Numbered from the stretch's first letter, positions 33,801 to 43,223 are shown. The stretch: 64,000 nt of DNA from Lacibacter luteus (GCF_004118265.1 NZ_SDHW01000003.1:372001-436000), one strand, 5' to 3'. Notes: generated by a model from the letters alone, not told the origin. A program made the numbers and translations.

Positions 33801-34237
33801 AGGAACAAATTGCACAAATTGAACGTGAAACTGTTTATAATCTGTTAGTTGATAATGAAACTGTTCCATTATATTTGACAGATGTAGAAATTCTCAGCGA
33901 AGATGTACCCGGTTGGATGGTAACCAATAAAGGAGCCGTAACCGTGGCGCTGGATGTAACCATAACCCCCGAACTGCTTAACGAAGGCAATGCCCGGGAA
34001 CTGGTGAACCGCATCCAGAAGATCCGCAAGGAGAGCGGGTTTGAGCTGACTGACAGGATTGCTGTAGAGGTATCTTTCAACGAGATCCTCGAGCCATCTA
34101 TCACTCAATTTAAATCCTATATTTGCGCCGAAATTTTGGCAGACAGCCTCGAAATGGTTCCCGAAATAACCAACGGAACAGATATTGAGGTAAATGATTT
34201 TAACCTTAAAGTTCAAGTACTCAAAAAAGGAGGATAG
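30851..34237 (+). CDS. ileS: Isoleucyl-tRNA synthetase
   Basis: Class I aminoacyl-tRNA synthetase charging tRNA-Ile; cytosolic. 1128 residues. The HIGH-type signature is GMPGIHH at residues 54-60 (in PPSANGMPGIHHVISR), the editing domain carries TTPWTLPSNLGL, and the KMSKS loop reads KMSKR near residue 675. The length and the C-terminal extension (RKKVNIKVRQPLQKI) suit the eukaryote-like IleS class common in Bacteroidota, which is often the mupirocin-tolerant type; tolerance here is inference. Its last codons (AAA AAA GGA GGA) form a Shine-Dalgarno sequence for the next gene. Confidence 0.97.
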   Translation: MSTKYREFSQLNLPSIEQEILARWDAEQAFEKSIAVRDGATPFVFYEGPPSANGMPGIHHVISRTLKDLVCRYKTMKGFKVNRKGGWDTHGLPIELGVEKELGITKEDIGVKITVEEYNKKCREAVLRYKDKWDEITKKMGYWVDLNDPYITFENNYIETLWWLLQQLYKKGLLYESVSIQPYSPAAGTGLSSHELNQPGTYKDVKDTSATVMFRATQDEKSKFLHDAVHGAEVFFMAWTTTPWTLPSNLGLTVGPNIEYVLLQTFNPYTHLPINVVLAKDLVHKYVKAEGENGDFEGYNGEQKLLPWKIIASFKGSQLEGLNYEQLLPYEANSIDEVKRITPDADPFRVLIGDFVTTEDGTGIVHTAPAFGADDYRVGKKFNIGILTMVDREGKFLDGLGEFSNRYVKNYKDDKDYVDVNVDICVKLKKENRAFKVEKYEHSYPHCWRTDKPILYYPLDAWFIKTTAIKDKMVELNKTINWKPKSTGEGRFGNWLENMVDWNLSRSRFWGTALPIWKTEDGEEEICIGTVEELKENAAKADATLGTDNAKYLGNDIDLHKPYVDEIILISASGKPMKRVPDLIDVWFDSGAMPYAQWGLDHEKVKKGEKYPFKLPAGVEKFEDLYPASFIAEGVDQTRGWFYTLHAIASLVYDSVAYKTVVSNGLVLDKNGNKMSKRLGNVVNPFETIEKFGADATRWYLITNASPWDNLKFDIEGIKEVQRKFFGTLYNTYQFFALYANVDGFAFKEAAIPVKDRPEIDQWILSSLHTLIKKVNEAMDDYEPTQAGRLIEEFVDEHLSNWYVRLCRRRFWKGEYEQDKISAYQTLYECLETVLRLMAPVSPFFSDAIFTEMNKVSNRFQAASIHHVDFPVANDAFIDTALEERMQLAQDASSLVLSLRKKVNIKVRQPLQKILIPVLSNGMKEQFSKVEDIIMSEVNVKEIEYLTADNTFIKKKIKPNFVALGKKLGAKMKAVSTALATFTQEQIAQIERETVYNLLVDNETVPLYLTDVEILSEDVPGWMVTNKGAVTVALDVTITPELLNEGNARELVNRIQKIRKESGFELTDRIAVEVSFNEILEPSITQFKSYICAEILADSLEMVPEITNGTDIEVNDFNLKVQVLKKGG

Positions 34238-34238
34238 A

Positions 34239-35075
34239 ATGGCAACAAAAAAGAAAGCAGCCAAACCAGCCCCTAAGAAAGTGGCTAAACCCGCAGCTAA
34301 ACCTGCACCTAAAAAAGCGGCCAAGCCTGCTGCTAAAAAGCCAGCTCCTAAACCTGTCGCTAAAAAAGCTGCAGCTAAGCCTGCACCTAAAAAAGCGGCA
34401 AAACCGGCTCCAAAGCCAGCTGTTAAAGCAGCAAAGCCAGCTCCCAAACCGGTAGCAAAGCCTGCAGCCAAACCAGCCCCGGCCCCTGCCGAAAAGCCCG
34501 TGAGTGCAATTAAACCGACCGTTAAACAAGCAATCAAAGATTTGAAAAAAGAAGCAAAAAAACCGGCTCCTCCAAAAGAGATCAAGCCCATCAAAACATC
34601 GGTGAATACATCGGTGAAATATCAACCCGATTTTACAAAATCAGTATTAGACAAATCAGTGGAAGAAAAACCTCAAGGACCGTTGGTTCGTTACAGTGAT
34701 GCCGATCTGCAGGAGTTCAGAGAACTCATCCAACGTAAACTGGAAGCGGCAAAGAAAGAATTATCTTATTTACAGGGTCTCATCACCCGTAAAGACGATC
34801 AGGGTGGCGATGGTGACGATGGTCGTTACATGACTATGGAAGATGGTAGTGTAAGTATGGAGCGTGAACAACTGAGCCAAATGGCCAGCCGCCAGATCAC
34901 TTACATTGATCACCTGGAAAAAGCCCTGATGCGTATTGAAAACAAAACTTACGGCATCTGCCGTGTTACCGGTAAGTTGATCGATAAGGCACGTTTGCGT
35001 GCAGTACCTCATGCAACCCTGAGCATTGAAGCAAAAATGGGTATTGTAAAAGGTCCTCAACCAGCCGGAGAATAA
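34239..35075 (+). CDS. TraR/DksA-type protein with histone H1-like tail
   Basis: 278 residues from ATG 34239. Residues 2 to about 95 are Lys/Ala/Pro-rich with repeated PAKPAPKKAAK units, like the tail of bacterial histone-H1-like proteins. The C-terminal part (about 150-278) is a DksA/TraR coiled coil plus zinc-finger remnant: YSDADLQEFRELIQRKLEAA, then YGICRVTGKLIDKARLRAVP. Only one Cys of the usual four remains, so zinc binding is probably lost. It likely binds DNA through the tail and RNA polymerase through the DksA part; both are inferences. A clear Shine-Dalgarno (AAGGAGG, 34226-34232) lies in the end of ileS, which is uncommon in this phylum. Co-transcribed with ileS and ended by a strong terminator. 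Confidence 0.88.
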   Translation: MATKKKAAKPAPKKVAKPAAKPAPKKAAKPAAKKPAPKPVAKKAAAKPAPKKAAKPAPKPAVKAAKPAPKPVAKPAAKPAPAPAEKPVSAIKPTVKQAIKDLKKEAKKPAPPKEIKPIKTSVNTSVKYQPDFTKSVLDKSVEEKPQGPLVRYSDADLQEFRELIQRKLEAAKKELSYLQGLITRKDDQGGDGDDGRYMTMEDGSVSMEREQLSQMASRQITYIDHLEKALMRIENKTYGICRVTGKLIDKARLRAVPHATLSIEAKMGIVKGPQPAGE

Positions 35076-35100
35076 GAAATTACTGTAACAGTAACTTTAT

Positions 35101-35136
35101 AAGGTTGTCAGCTCCTGCAAGTTGACAACCTTTTTT
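35101..35136 (+). terminator. Terminator after DksA-like gene
   Basis: 10-bp stem AAGGTTGTCA (35101-35110) with TGACAACCTT (35122-35131), T tract to 35136. The remaining spacer to 35306 shows no clear promoter. Confidence 0.88.
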
Positions 35137-35306
35137 CGTGCATCTATTTTTCCTTTGCTTCAACAGTTTCTTATGTACGTTCATGTGTTGGCTGGCAAAG
35201 CTGTACACAAAATCAAATCCTGCTTTCCTGAAAGGCTTGCTGATTTTATCAAACGTTAAGTATTTCTCTTTGTTTATTGTATCCGCAGATTATTTATCTT
35301 GACCAC

Positions 35307-38222
35307 TTGAAAACAATAAATTGGGTAACGGGGATCTTGCTGATGGCTGCATGTGTTGCAACCCAAATGCTTTGTGCCCAAAATACCATCGGTATACCCA
35401 ATATTGTAAACTATACCAAGCAGCAATACAATGCAGGCAGCCAGAACTGGGGCGTTGTGCAGGACAAAAACGGTATCATGTATTGGGCCAATAACGATGG
35501 ACTGTTGAGTTTTGATGGCGTTTTCTGGCGCATGTACAAATTGCCGAACAAAACAATTGCACGTTCTGTTGCTGTAAGTGATGATAATAAAATATACGTT
35601 GGCGGACAGGGTGAGGTAGGTTATTTTTCCCCCGGCAGCAGCGGTGAGTTATTCTATACTTCACTAAACAAACTCATCCCTGCTAAAGACAATGATTTTG
35701 CTGATGTTTGGAATATCTGTTTTTATCAAAACCGTGTTTTCTTCAGGGCCAACAAGAAAATACTGGAGTATGATGGTAAAAAGGTGCTTGCTTATAATAG
35801 TGGGAACTGGGGTTTTCTTGGTTCTGTGAATGGCGAATTGATTGCAAATGAAATTGACAAGGGTCTTGTTTATTATTCAAACGGGCAATGGCTTCCTAAA
35901 ATAAAAACGGGAAAGTTGCCAACTGATAACCTGTTGCTTCGATCGGCATTATCGTTAACAAAAGACAGTACGCTACTTGTATCGCTTATGCATGGCCTGT
36001 TCATTTTGCATGGCGATACTGTTTCTGCTTTCACAACGCCGGATATAAAAGAGGTTGCTTCAAAAAATATTTCTTCGGCCTGCATGATCTCTGCCGATAG
36101 AATTGCACTGGCAACAAATCTTGGCGGCTGTATCATAATTAATAAACAGGGAAAATTTATTCAGCGTTTTACAAAGAACGAAGGCATACAAAATAACAAT
36201 GTGCTGAGTGTAATGGCCGACAAGAATAAGAACCTGTGGTTTGGTTTGGATAATGGTATCGACCTCGTTACCTACAGCAACGCCATCCGTAATATTTTCC
36301 CCGATCAACAAAACAGGAATGCAGGTTACACATCAACTATTTTCAACAACGAATTATATCTCGGTGTATCAACCGGTGTCTATCGTATCGGGCTTGACAA
36401 ATTGTTTAACGATATCAGTTATACCATCGGCACGTTTGAGTTTGTAGAAAACTCACAAGGGCAGGTTTGGAATTTGTCAACCGTAAATGACAAATTGTTG
36501 ATGGGGCATAACAAAGGAGCTTTCATTATCGAAGGAAGTAAAGCATTGCCGCTTGATGTACGTTCAGGATTTTGGAGTTTTCAACCTTTGTATGCAACAC
36601 AACCTTCATCAGTAATTGTTGGCGGAACGTATAATGGTATCAGCTTTGCGAATTATAATAATGGAAACATTTCTATGCCTGTTGTAAACTCAAATGTTGA
36701 GTCTGCACGTTTTGTAGCAATTGGAAAAAACATTATCTGGATCGCACATCCATATAAAGGACTTTATAAAGTCAGTTATGATGCGACTGGCATCGGCAAT
36801 TCAGAAAGATATATCGACAAGAATAAAATACTCTCAAGCAATCATAACAAGATCTACAAACTGAAAAATAAAATTGTCCTTACTACCGATAACGGCATTT
36901 TTGAGTACGATGAACAGCAAAAAGATTTCATCCGTTCTGTTTCACTTGAAAAACTATTAGGGAAGGCGCCTGTAAGTTACTTGAAGGAAGATGCAAGTGG
37001 CAATATCTGGTTTAGTCGTGACCGAAAAATATCGGTCGTTGATCGTTCATTTAAAGAACCACGTATTGTATTAATACCGGAGATTGATGGTCGCATTATG
37101 GCCAATGGGTTTGAAAATATTCTTGTGATCGATAGTAGCAATGTGCTGATCGCAGCCGAGAAGGGATTCTTTCACATCAATTATGCATTGTATAAAAAGA
37201 ACCGGTTGCCATTGCAGGCGCTCGTTCGTAAAGTTCAATTGAGTAATGTGCAGGAAAATGGATTGATCTATGGTGGATACAACCTGCTTTCATCTATCCC
37301 TTCTGTTAAGTATAAATACAACTCCCTACATTTTGAATGTTCATCAACATTGTTTGGGCAGGAACTGAACACAGAATACAGCTATTACCTTGAAGGGTTT
37401 GATAAAGATTGGTCGGTTTGGACGAGAAAAACCGAAAGAGATTATACAAACATACCGGCGGGTTATTACACGTTTAAAGTAAAATGCCGCAACAACCCCG
37501 ACAATGAATCGAAGGAATCGGTTTTTGTATTTAAGGTACTTCCTCCCTGGTATCAAACATGGTGGGCTTATAGCTTATACGCTGTTTTGTTCTTCAGCCT
37601 GATCTATCTTTTTTACAAACGTCAGCAGAATAAGTATAAAAGATTGCAACAACTGAAATTGCAGGAACAACAGCGCAAGTATGCCGAGGAACAAAAACAA
37701 CTGCAACTGCAACATCAACTTGAGATCGAACAGAACGAAAAGCAGATCATTGAACTGAGGAACGAAAAGCTGCAATCGGAAGTAGAACATAAAAACTCCG
37801 AATTGGCGTCGTCGGCCATGAACCTGGTGCAGAAAAAAGAACTGCTCAGTAAATTGAAAGAAGACCTTGTGCAATATAAAGCAGCACCCGACCAAGGGAA
37901 GGCCGGCAAAGAGTTCCAAAAAATCCTGAAGCTGATCGATAAGGAACTTGACCACAACGAGGAGTGGGAGCAGTTTGCCGTACACTTCGATAGCGTGCAC
38001 ACCAACTACCTCAAAAAACTAAAAGAACAGTACCCATCCCTCACCACTTCAGATCTGAAACTGGCAGCTTACCTCCGCCTCAACCTCAGCTCAAAAGAGA
38101 TCGCCCAACTCATGAACATATCCATTCGTGGGGTTGAAACCAGTCGTTACCGGCTTCGGAAAAAACTTGATCTGGCAAATGAAATGAATCTTTTCGATCA
38201 TCTCATCAAAATCACAACTTAG
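35307..38222 (+). CDS. Membrane sensor-HTH regulator (propeller, YYY domain, LuxR-type HTH)
   Basis: 971 residues. A TTG at 35307 was chosen because it gives a clean signal peptide (MKTINWVTGILLMAACVATQ); the frame opens at TTG 35277. The periplasmic part (about 25-665) is a two-component-regulator-type propeller (NGIMYWANNDGLLSFDGVFW, NKNLWFGLDNGIDLV). A Y_Y_Y domain covers about 671-745 (YSYYLEGFDKDWSVW), one helix about 751-770 and a Gln/Glu-rich coiled coil about 771-858. The C-terminus (about 910-958) has a LuxR-type HTH (LSSKEIAQLMNISIRGVETS). No histidine kinase or receiver is present, so signal and DNA binding are joined in one protein. It precedes the SusC/SusD locus in the same direction and probably senses its glycan product. 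Confidence 0.88.
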   Translation: MKTINWVTGILLMAACVATQMLCAQNTIGIPNIVNYTKQQYNAGSQNWGVVQDKNGIMYWANNDGLLSFDGVFWRMYKLPNKTIARSVAVSDDNKIYVGGQGEVGYFSPGSSGELFYTSLNKLIPAKDNDFADVWNICFYQNRVFFRANKKILEYDGKKVLAYNSGNWGFLGSVNGELIANEIDKGLVYYSNGQWLPKIKTGKLPTDNLLLRSALSLTKDSTLLVSLMHGLFILHGDTVSAFTTPDIKEVASKNISSACMISADRIALATNLGGCIIINKQGKFIQRFTKNEGIQNNNVLSVMADKNKNLWFGLDNGIDLVTYSNAIRNIFPDQQNRNAGYTSTIFNNELYLGVSTGVYRIGLDKLFNDISYTIGTFEFVENSQGQVWNLSTVNDKLLMGHNKGAFIIEGSKALPLDVRSGFWSFQPLYATQPSSVIVGGTYNGISFANYNNGNISMPVVNSNVESARFVAIGKNIIWIAHPYKGLYKVSYDATGIGNSERYIDKNKILSSNHNKIYKLKNKIVLTTDNGIFEYDEQQKDFIRSVSLEKLLGKAPVSYLKEDASGNIWFSRDRKISVVDRSFKEPRIVLIPEIDGRIMANGFENILVIDSSNVLIAAEKGFFHINYALYKKNRLPLQALVRKVQLSNVQENGLIYGGYNLLSSIPSVKYKYNSLHFECSSTLFGQELNTEYSYYLEGFDKDWSVWTRKTERDYTNIPAGYYTFKVKCRNNPDNESKESVFVFKVLPPWYQTWWAYSLYAVLFFSLIYLFYKRQQNKYKRLQQLKLQEQQRKYAEEQKQLQLQHQLEIEQNEKQIIELRNEKLQSEVEHKNSELASSAMNLVQKKELLSKLKEDLVQYKAAPDQGKAGKEFQKILKLIDKELDHNEEWEQFAVHFDSVHTNYLKKLKEQYPSLTTSDLKLAAYLRLNLSSKEIAQLMNISIRGVETSRYRLRKKLDLANEMNLFDHLIKITT

Positions 38223-38359
38223 GTTTGATTTTTCTTCAAAGAATTTTCAGAAAGCGCTCCGACGTAGCCATGATTTTCATAACTATTTATAAATCAATAA
38301 TTATTATTTCCATTGTAGAGGTTTTGGCGTAGTGCTTTTTTTGGAGGAGGGGGCCTTAA

Positions 38360-41300
38360 ATGAGCAATTTTGAGTTACAAAACAAAATTGCTGCTCATAT
38401 GAAAGTTCAAAAAACTTTTCATGCCCAAAAGTCCCGGCTTTGGACATGGACCCAGGTCCTCTCTTTCTTTTTTCTATTTCTCCTTTCCGTTTCTTCACTT
38501 TCGGCTCAATCAAAACTGCTTGCTGGAATTGTAACTGACGCCACCGGAGCCCCGGTTGAAGGCGTGAACGTTGTGGTTAAAAATTCAAACAACGGAGTTA
38601 CAACGGACAAAAGCGGGAAGTTTTCCATTAATGTAAATATTGGCAATGTGTTGGTGTTTTCAAGCGCTGGCTTTGTTACACAGGAAGTAGCGGTTGATGA
38701 ACGGGCGACCATCAATATTGTACTCGCCAACAACGCCACCTCACTGGAAAATGTAGTGGTGATCGGTTATGGCAGCCAGAAAAAAGTAAATCTGAGTGGT
38801 GCCGTTGCCGTGGTGAATGGAAAAGATATTGTGAACCGACCAGTTCCGAATGTTACTGGTGCGTTGCAAGGTGTATTGCCGGGTGTAACTGTTATCAGGA
38901 GCAGCGGTAAACCCGGTGCGGAAGGATATGGTATTCGGGTAAGAGGATTTACTTCAGCCAACAATGCATCGGCGCTTGTTTTGGTTGATGGTGTTGAGCA
39001 GGATATTAATCTGCTCGATCCAAACGATATTGAATCGATCTCTGTGTTAAAAGATGCATCGGCATCTGCCATTTATGGTGCAAGAGCTGCGGCCGGTGTT
39101 ATACTCGTAACAACCAAACAAGGTGCAGCAGGAAAAACAAGGATCAATTTCAACAGTTATTACGGAATCAATATTACTGCACGTCAGCCTGAGCGTTTGA
39201 ATTCATGGGATGAGCAAACATTGATTGATGAAGCTCGTTTTAATGCAACAGGTGCAAGAGAATTTAATGCTGAACAAATTGAATGGTTGAAGAATCCGAA
39301 TTTCTCTTCACGCCCCAACCCAACAGCAGATCGTTGGGAATATTTCGGAAACAACAATTGGTTGAAAGAAGGGATGGATAAGATCAATCATCAGCAAAAT
39401 CATTCCTTATCGATTGGTGGCGGCGAACAAAAATTAAACTATCTCCTTTCAGGAAGTTATTACAAACGTGATGGTGTATTACGTTTTGGACCTGATGATA
39501 ACAAGCGCTACAATATCAAACTCAATGTAAACAGCGAGTTGAACAGGTACCTGAGTTTAAAAGTTACAACAGGTTACATTGGTTCGTTCACAAGAGAAAA
39601 TTCATATGGCACAGAGCAGATCATTAACAGGTTGTATCGTAGTCGTGCACGTCAATCGCTGTATGTTCCAAAAGATGATGTAACAGGTAATATTTATAAT
39701 GGCGATCTGCAGGTGAACGCAGTTGACATTGAAAAAAATGCCGGTATGGAAACACGTGATTACGAAACGTTCACCGGCAAGATCAATTTCCAGGTAAAGA
39801 ATGTTATTAAGGGATTAACGCTCGATGTAATTGCATGGCGTAATCAAAGTTCTTACAACTTGGAGAACCAGGCCAAAACACTTTACTGGTATGGCCGTAG
39901 CACAAACACTGTTCGCTTTAGTATCAACACACCAAACCAGCTTACGTTGGTGAAGAACAAAGCATACCAGAACAACATGCAGAGTTTTCTTACTTACAAT
40001 TTCAAATTGAAAGATCATTCATTTACGTTGTTGCAAGGTGGCTCGTATGAAGAGTATCGGAAAGATGAAGCACAGGCAACAGGACAAAGCATGCCAAGCA
40101 ATGATTTCTTCAGTTTAAACTTTGCTGATCCGTTAACGAAAACAAGCAGGGATATTGTACAGTCGTGGGCACTTGCTTCTGCATTCGGACGATTTAACTA
40201 TAATTATAAAGGACGATATTTAGCTGAAGCATCATATCGTTACGATGGAAGCTCACGCCTTGTGCCAACAAACCGCTGGCGTTTCTATCCTTCATTCTCT
40301 GCAGGCTGGAGAGTTGACCAGGAAAATTTCATGAAGAACTTTTATTTCGTCAACAATTTAAAACTGCGTGCTTCATGGGGTACATTAGGTAACAGTGATG
40401 CTTTAGGTTATTATGATTACCTCGCCTTGTTAACAAGTGGACTTAGCACAGCAAACAATGTTGTGTTCAATAATACACGCACACAATATGTGTATCAGTC
40501 AATACAATCTTCACCCGATCTTACATGGGAAACTGTCACACAATCGAACATTGGTCTTGATCTTGGTGTGTTGGCAAACAGGTTAACGGTTACACTTGAT
40601 TATTATGAAAAGATCGTTACTGATCTGTTGGCAATTCCAAATCTTCCAAACATCATTGGTGTTACTCCCGGTTATATCAACTCTGGTAAATTAAAAAGTT
40701 GGGGAACAGAATTAGATGTTAAATGGAGAGATAGAATAGGTAAAGTAGATTATCGTGTTGGTTTCAATATTTCCGATAACCAGAATAAACTGCTTGAATA
40801 CAATGATCGTAATTCAATTGGTACAGGAGGTGTAATACAATACCTCGAAGGTTTTCCGATGAATTCTGTTTGGGGTTTTAAAACAGATGGCTTCTTTCAA
40901 ACACAGGCAGAAGCTGATGCATACAAAGCAAAAGTGGTGTATCCATTCTTTGCAAATCCAAAGCCTGGTGATATGAAGTATCTCGATCTGAATGGTGATG
41001 GAAAAATTGATGCAGGTGGTGGTACGCCAGATAATCCAGGTGATCTTGTTTTTCTTGGTACAACCAATTCACGTTACACGTATGGTTTTGATTTGGGTGC
41101 AACATGGAAAGGTCTTGACTTCTCAATCTTTTTCCAGGGAGCGTTGGTACGCAAATTCCTCATCAGTGAAGAAACATTGTCGCCAATCCTTGGTACAGCC
41201 GATATGCCATGGACCATTCACATGGACCGTTGGACACCCGAAAATCCGAATGCATTTTTCCCACGCATGTATCAAACGAGTGCACACAATTACCGGCCAT

Positions 41301-41536
41301 CAGATCGTTGGGCACAGAATGGTAGTTATTTACGTTTGAAAAATGTACAGATCGGTTATACTCTTCCAATAAAGAATAAGAGCATAAAAGAAATCAAAGT
41401 ATATGTATCAGGTCAGGATCTGTGGGAAGCAACAAAAGTGTTGAAAGTATTCGACCCGGAAGTGGGTAATAATGTTGGCGCAACAACTTATCCATTCTAT
41501 CGTACTGTTGCATTTGGTTTAAATATTTCACTTTAA
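38360..41536 (+). CDS. SusC/RagA-family TonB-linked outer membrane protein
   Basis: 1058-residue glycan importer of the SusC type, forming a lidded barrel with the SusD-like protein downstream. ATG 38360 follows a purine-rich GGAGGAGGGGG run (38343-38353); ATG 38399 is a possible later start. The signal peptide spans about residues 25-49, ending SVSSLSAQ. A carboxypeptidase-regulatory domain is at about 52-130 (AGIVTDATGAPVEGVNVVVK), then the SusC-type plug (VVVIGYGSQKKVNLSGAV, DPNDIESISVLKDASASAIY, GARAAAGVILVTTKQG) and the barrel. A 9-bp inverted repeat (38363-38371 / 38384-38392) covers the first codons. Second gene of the polysaccharide locus. Confidence 0.96.
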   Translation: MSNFELQNKIAAHMKVQKTFHAQKSRLWTWTQVLSFFFLFLLSVSSLSAQSKLLAGIVTDATGAPVEGVNVVVKNSNNGVTTDKSGKFSINVNIGNVLVFSSAGFVTQEVAVDERATINIVLANNATSLENVVVIGYGSQKKVNLSGAVAVVNGKDIVNRPVPNVTGALQGVLPGVTVIRSSGKPGAEGYGIRVRGFTSANNASALVLVDGVEQDINLLDPNDIESISVLKDASASAIYGARAAAGVILVTTKQGAAGKTRINFNSYYGINITARQPERLNSWDEQTLIDEARFNATGAREFNAEQIEWLKNPNFSSRPNPTADRWEYFGNNNWLKEGMDKINHQQNHSLSIGGGEQKLNYLLSGSYYKRDGVLRFGPDDNKRYNIKLNVNSELNRYLSLKVTTGYIGSFTRENSYGTEQIINRLYRSRARQSLYVPKDDVTGNIYNGDLQVNAVDIEKNAGMETRDYETFTGKINFQVKNVIKGLTLDVIAWRNQSSYNLENQAKTLYWYGRSTNTVRFSINTPNQLTLVKNKAYQNNMQSFLTYNFKLKDHSFTLLQGGSYEEYRKDEAQATGQSMPSNDFFSLNFADPLTKTSRDIVQSWALASAFGRFNYNYKGRYLAEASYRYDGSSRLVPTNRWRFYPSFSAGWRVDQENFMKNFYFVNNLKLRASWGTLGNSDALGYYDYLALLTSGLSTANNVVFNNTRTQYVYQSIQSSPDLTWETVTQSNIGLDLGVLANRLTVTLDYYEKIVTDLLAIPNLPNIIGVTPGYINSGKLKSWGTELDVKWRDRIGKVDYRVGFNISDNQNKLLEYNDRNSIGTGGVIQYLEGFPMNSVWGFKTDGFFQTQAEADAYKAKVVYPFFANPKPGDMKYLDLNGDGKIDAGGGTPDNPGDLVFLGTTNSRYTYGFDLGATWKGLDFSIFFQGALVRKFLISEETLSPILGTADMPWTIHMDRWTPENPNAFFPRMYQTSAHNYRPSDRWAQNGSYLRLKNVQIGYTLPIKNKSIKEIKVYVSGQDLWEATKVLKVFDPEVGNNVGATTYPFYRTVAFGLNISL

Positions 41537-41547
41537 TCAATCAAGTC

Positions 41548-43209
41548 ATGAAAAAGATGAAACAACTTTCAATATATATCATTACTGCTGCTTTGTTATT
41601 AAGCGCATGTATGAAAATAGATCGCTTACCGGAAACAGAAATACCTGACACTGGTTTCTGGAATACAGAGAACGATCTGATCAGTGCCACCAACCGTCTT
41701 TACCAGGAACTTGATGGCGATTGGGTTGATAACAGGGCTGATGATGCAGTGAATACAAGTCCCAACACAGTGAGCACAGGTGCAAGATCAGTGCCTAATA
41801 CAAGTGGTGATTGGAACGAACGTTACGATGAAATTTTTACAGCAAATAATATTTTAGAGAAAGGAGTTCGTGCAAAAGTAACAGACGCTGTGCGTAACCG
41901 TTATTTTGCTGAAGCACGTTTCTTCAGATCTTATGCTTATTTCAAACTGTTGAAACTTTATGGCGATGTACCGTTGTTGTTAAAAACATTATCTGTTACA
42001 TCGGAAGAGTTGTATATGGCCCGCACACCACGTGCACAAGTGATTCAACAGATCTATGATGATCTTGATTTTGCTGCAGCATGGTTACCTACAAGAGCAA
42101 ATTTGCCAGCTGCACAGTGGGGAAGAGTAACAAAAAGTTCTGCATTGGCATTAAAAGCAAGAGCGGCATTGTACGAAGGCACAAGAGGAAAATTTCATGC
42201 GAATGTAACCGACTGGCAAAATCATTTGACCATTGCAGTGAATGCCGCAACAGCAGTAATGGCAGAAGGGCATACACTATTCTCAAACTATGGCAACCTG
42301 TTTATACAGGCAGGTGAAGGACAGGCCAACAATGAAAACATTTTTGTGAAGATATATGGTGTAAGCAATGCAAACCTGTTATTAGGTCATAATCATTCAA
42401 GAGGTTTGGAAAACGGTCAGCTTGCTCCAACAAGAAATTTATTACGTCAGTATTTGTACAGCGATGGTTTGCCAGCGTTTAATGTTGATGGCACAACGCC
42501 TTCTGCAACACGTTCTGCAAATTTTGTGGCAGAAGCAAGCGAAACAAGTTACAATACCATTCTTGATAACAGGGATCCACGTATGCTGTTCTCTTATTTC
42601 AGGGCAGCTGAAGAAGCCTATCAAGGTCCATGGGTGCCGAAAACTTCATTGGGTATCAGAACTGCTATTGCTCCAAAGAAAGCATTTAATAAAATTGATC
42701 AGAACATTGTGAACGCTGCAACAGTTGACAGAATACTCATTCGTTATGCGGAAGTATTGTTGACATACGCAGAAGCAAAATTTGAATTGAACGGAACCAT
42801 CAGCGATGCTGATCTTAATCTTACCATTAATGCATTGCGTACAAGAGTTGGGTTTGCACCGAAGTTGACCAACGCATTTGTAACAACCAATAACCTGAGT
42901 ATGCGTGAAGAGATACGCAGGGAACGTACAGTTGAATTAGCATTGGAAGGTTTCCGTTACGATGATATTATTCGTTGGAAAACTGCAGAGAACGTATTAC
43001 CTAAAGATCTGCTTGGTGCAAAATTCATTGCAGCAGAATGGGTTGGTACAAACCAAAACAGTTTGACGCTTACATCTGATAATGTATTGAGAGTGGAAGC
43101 TGCCAGCACAAGAACATTCAGGGCCGATCGTGATTATCTCTACCCTGTTCCTTTGAATGAAATAAGTCTTAGCCGTGGCAATGTAACGCAAAACCCTAAT
43201 TGGAATTAA
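41548..43209 (+). CDS. SusD/RagB-family glycan-binding lipoprotein
   Basis: 553-residue lipoprotein, signal peptide ending LLLSAC, then the typical LPETEIPDTGFWNTENDL. TPR-like and SusD blocks: EARFFRSYAYFKLLKLYGDV, PLLLKTLSVTSEELYMARTP, LIRYAEVLLTYAEAKFEL, REEIRRERTVELALEGFRYD and the closing YLYPVPLNEISLSRGNVTQN. It caps the SusC barrel on the cell surface and binds the polysaccharide or its large fragments. Starts 11 bases after the SusC stop. Confidence 0.96.
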   Translation: MKKMKQLSIYIITAALLLSACMKIDRLPETEIPDTGFWNTENDLISATNRLYQELDGDWVDNRADDAVNTSPNTVSTGARSVPNTSGDWNERYDEIFTANNILEKGVRAKVTDAVRNRYFAEARFFRSYAYFKLLKLYGDVPLLLKTLSVTSEELYMARTPRAQVIQQIYDDLDFAAAWLPTRANLPAAQWGRVTKSSALALKARAALYEGTRGKFHANVTDWQNHLTIAVNAATAVMAEGHTLFSNYGNLFIQAGEGQANNENIFVKIYGVSNANLLLGHNHSRGLENGQLAPTRNLLRQYLYSDGLPAFNVDGTTPSATRSANFVAEASETSYNTILDNRDPRMLFSYFRAAEEAYQGPWVPKTSLGIRTAIAPKKAFNKIDQNIVNAATVDRILIRYAEVLLTYAEAKFELNGTISDADLNLTINALRTRVGFAPKLTNAFVTTNNLSMREEIRRERTVELALEGFRYDDIIRWKTAENVLPKDLLGAKFIAAEWVGTNQNSLTLTSDNVLRVEAASTRTFRADRDYLYPVPLNEISLSRGNVTQNPNWN

Positions 43210-43223
43210 TAAAACGAACTACA

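Noticed and set aside
34221-34625. Minus-strand Gly/Ala/Phe/Cys-rich frames
   Set aside because: They are shadows of the Lys/Ala/Pro repeats of the DksA-like gene.
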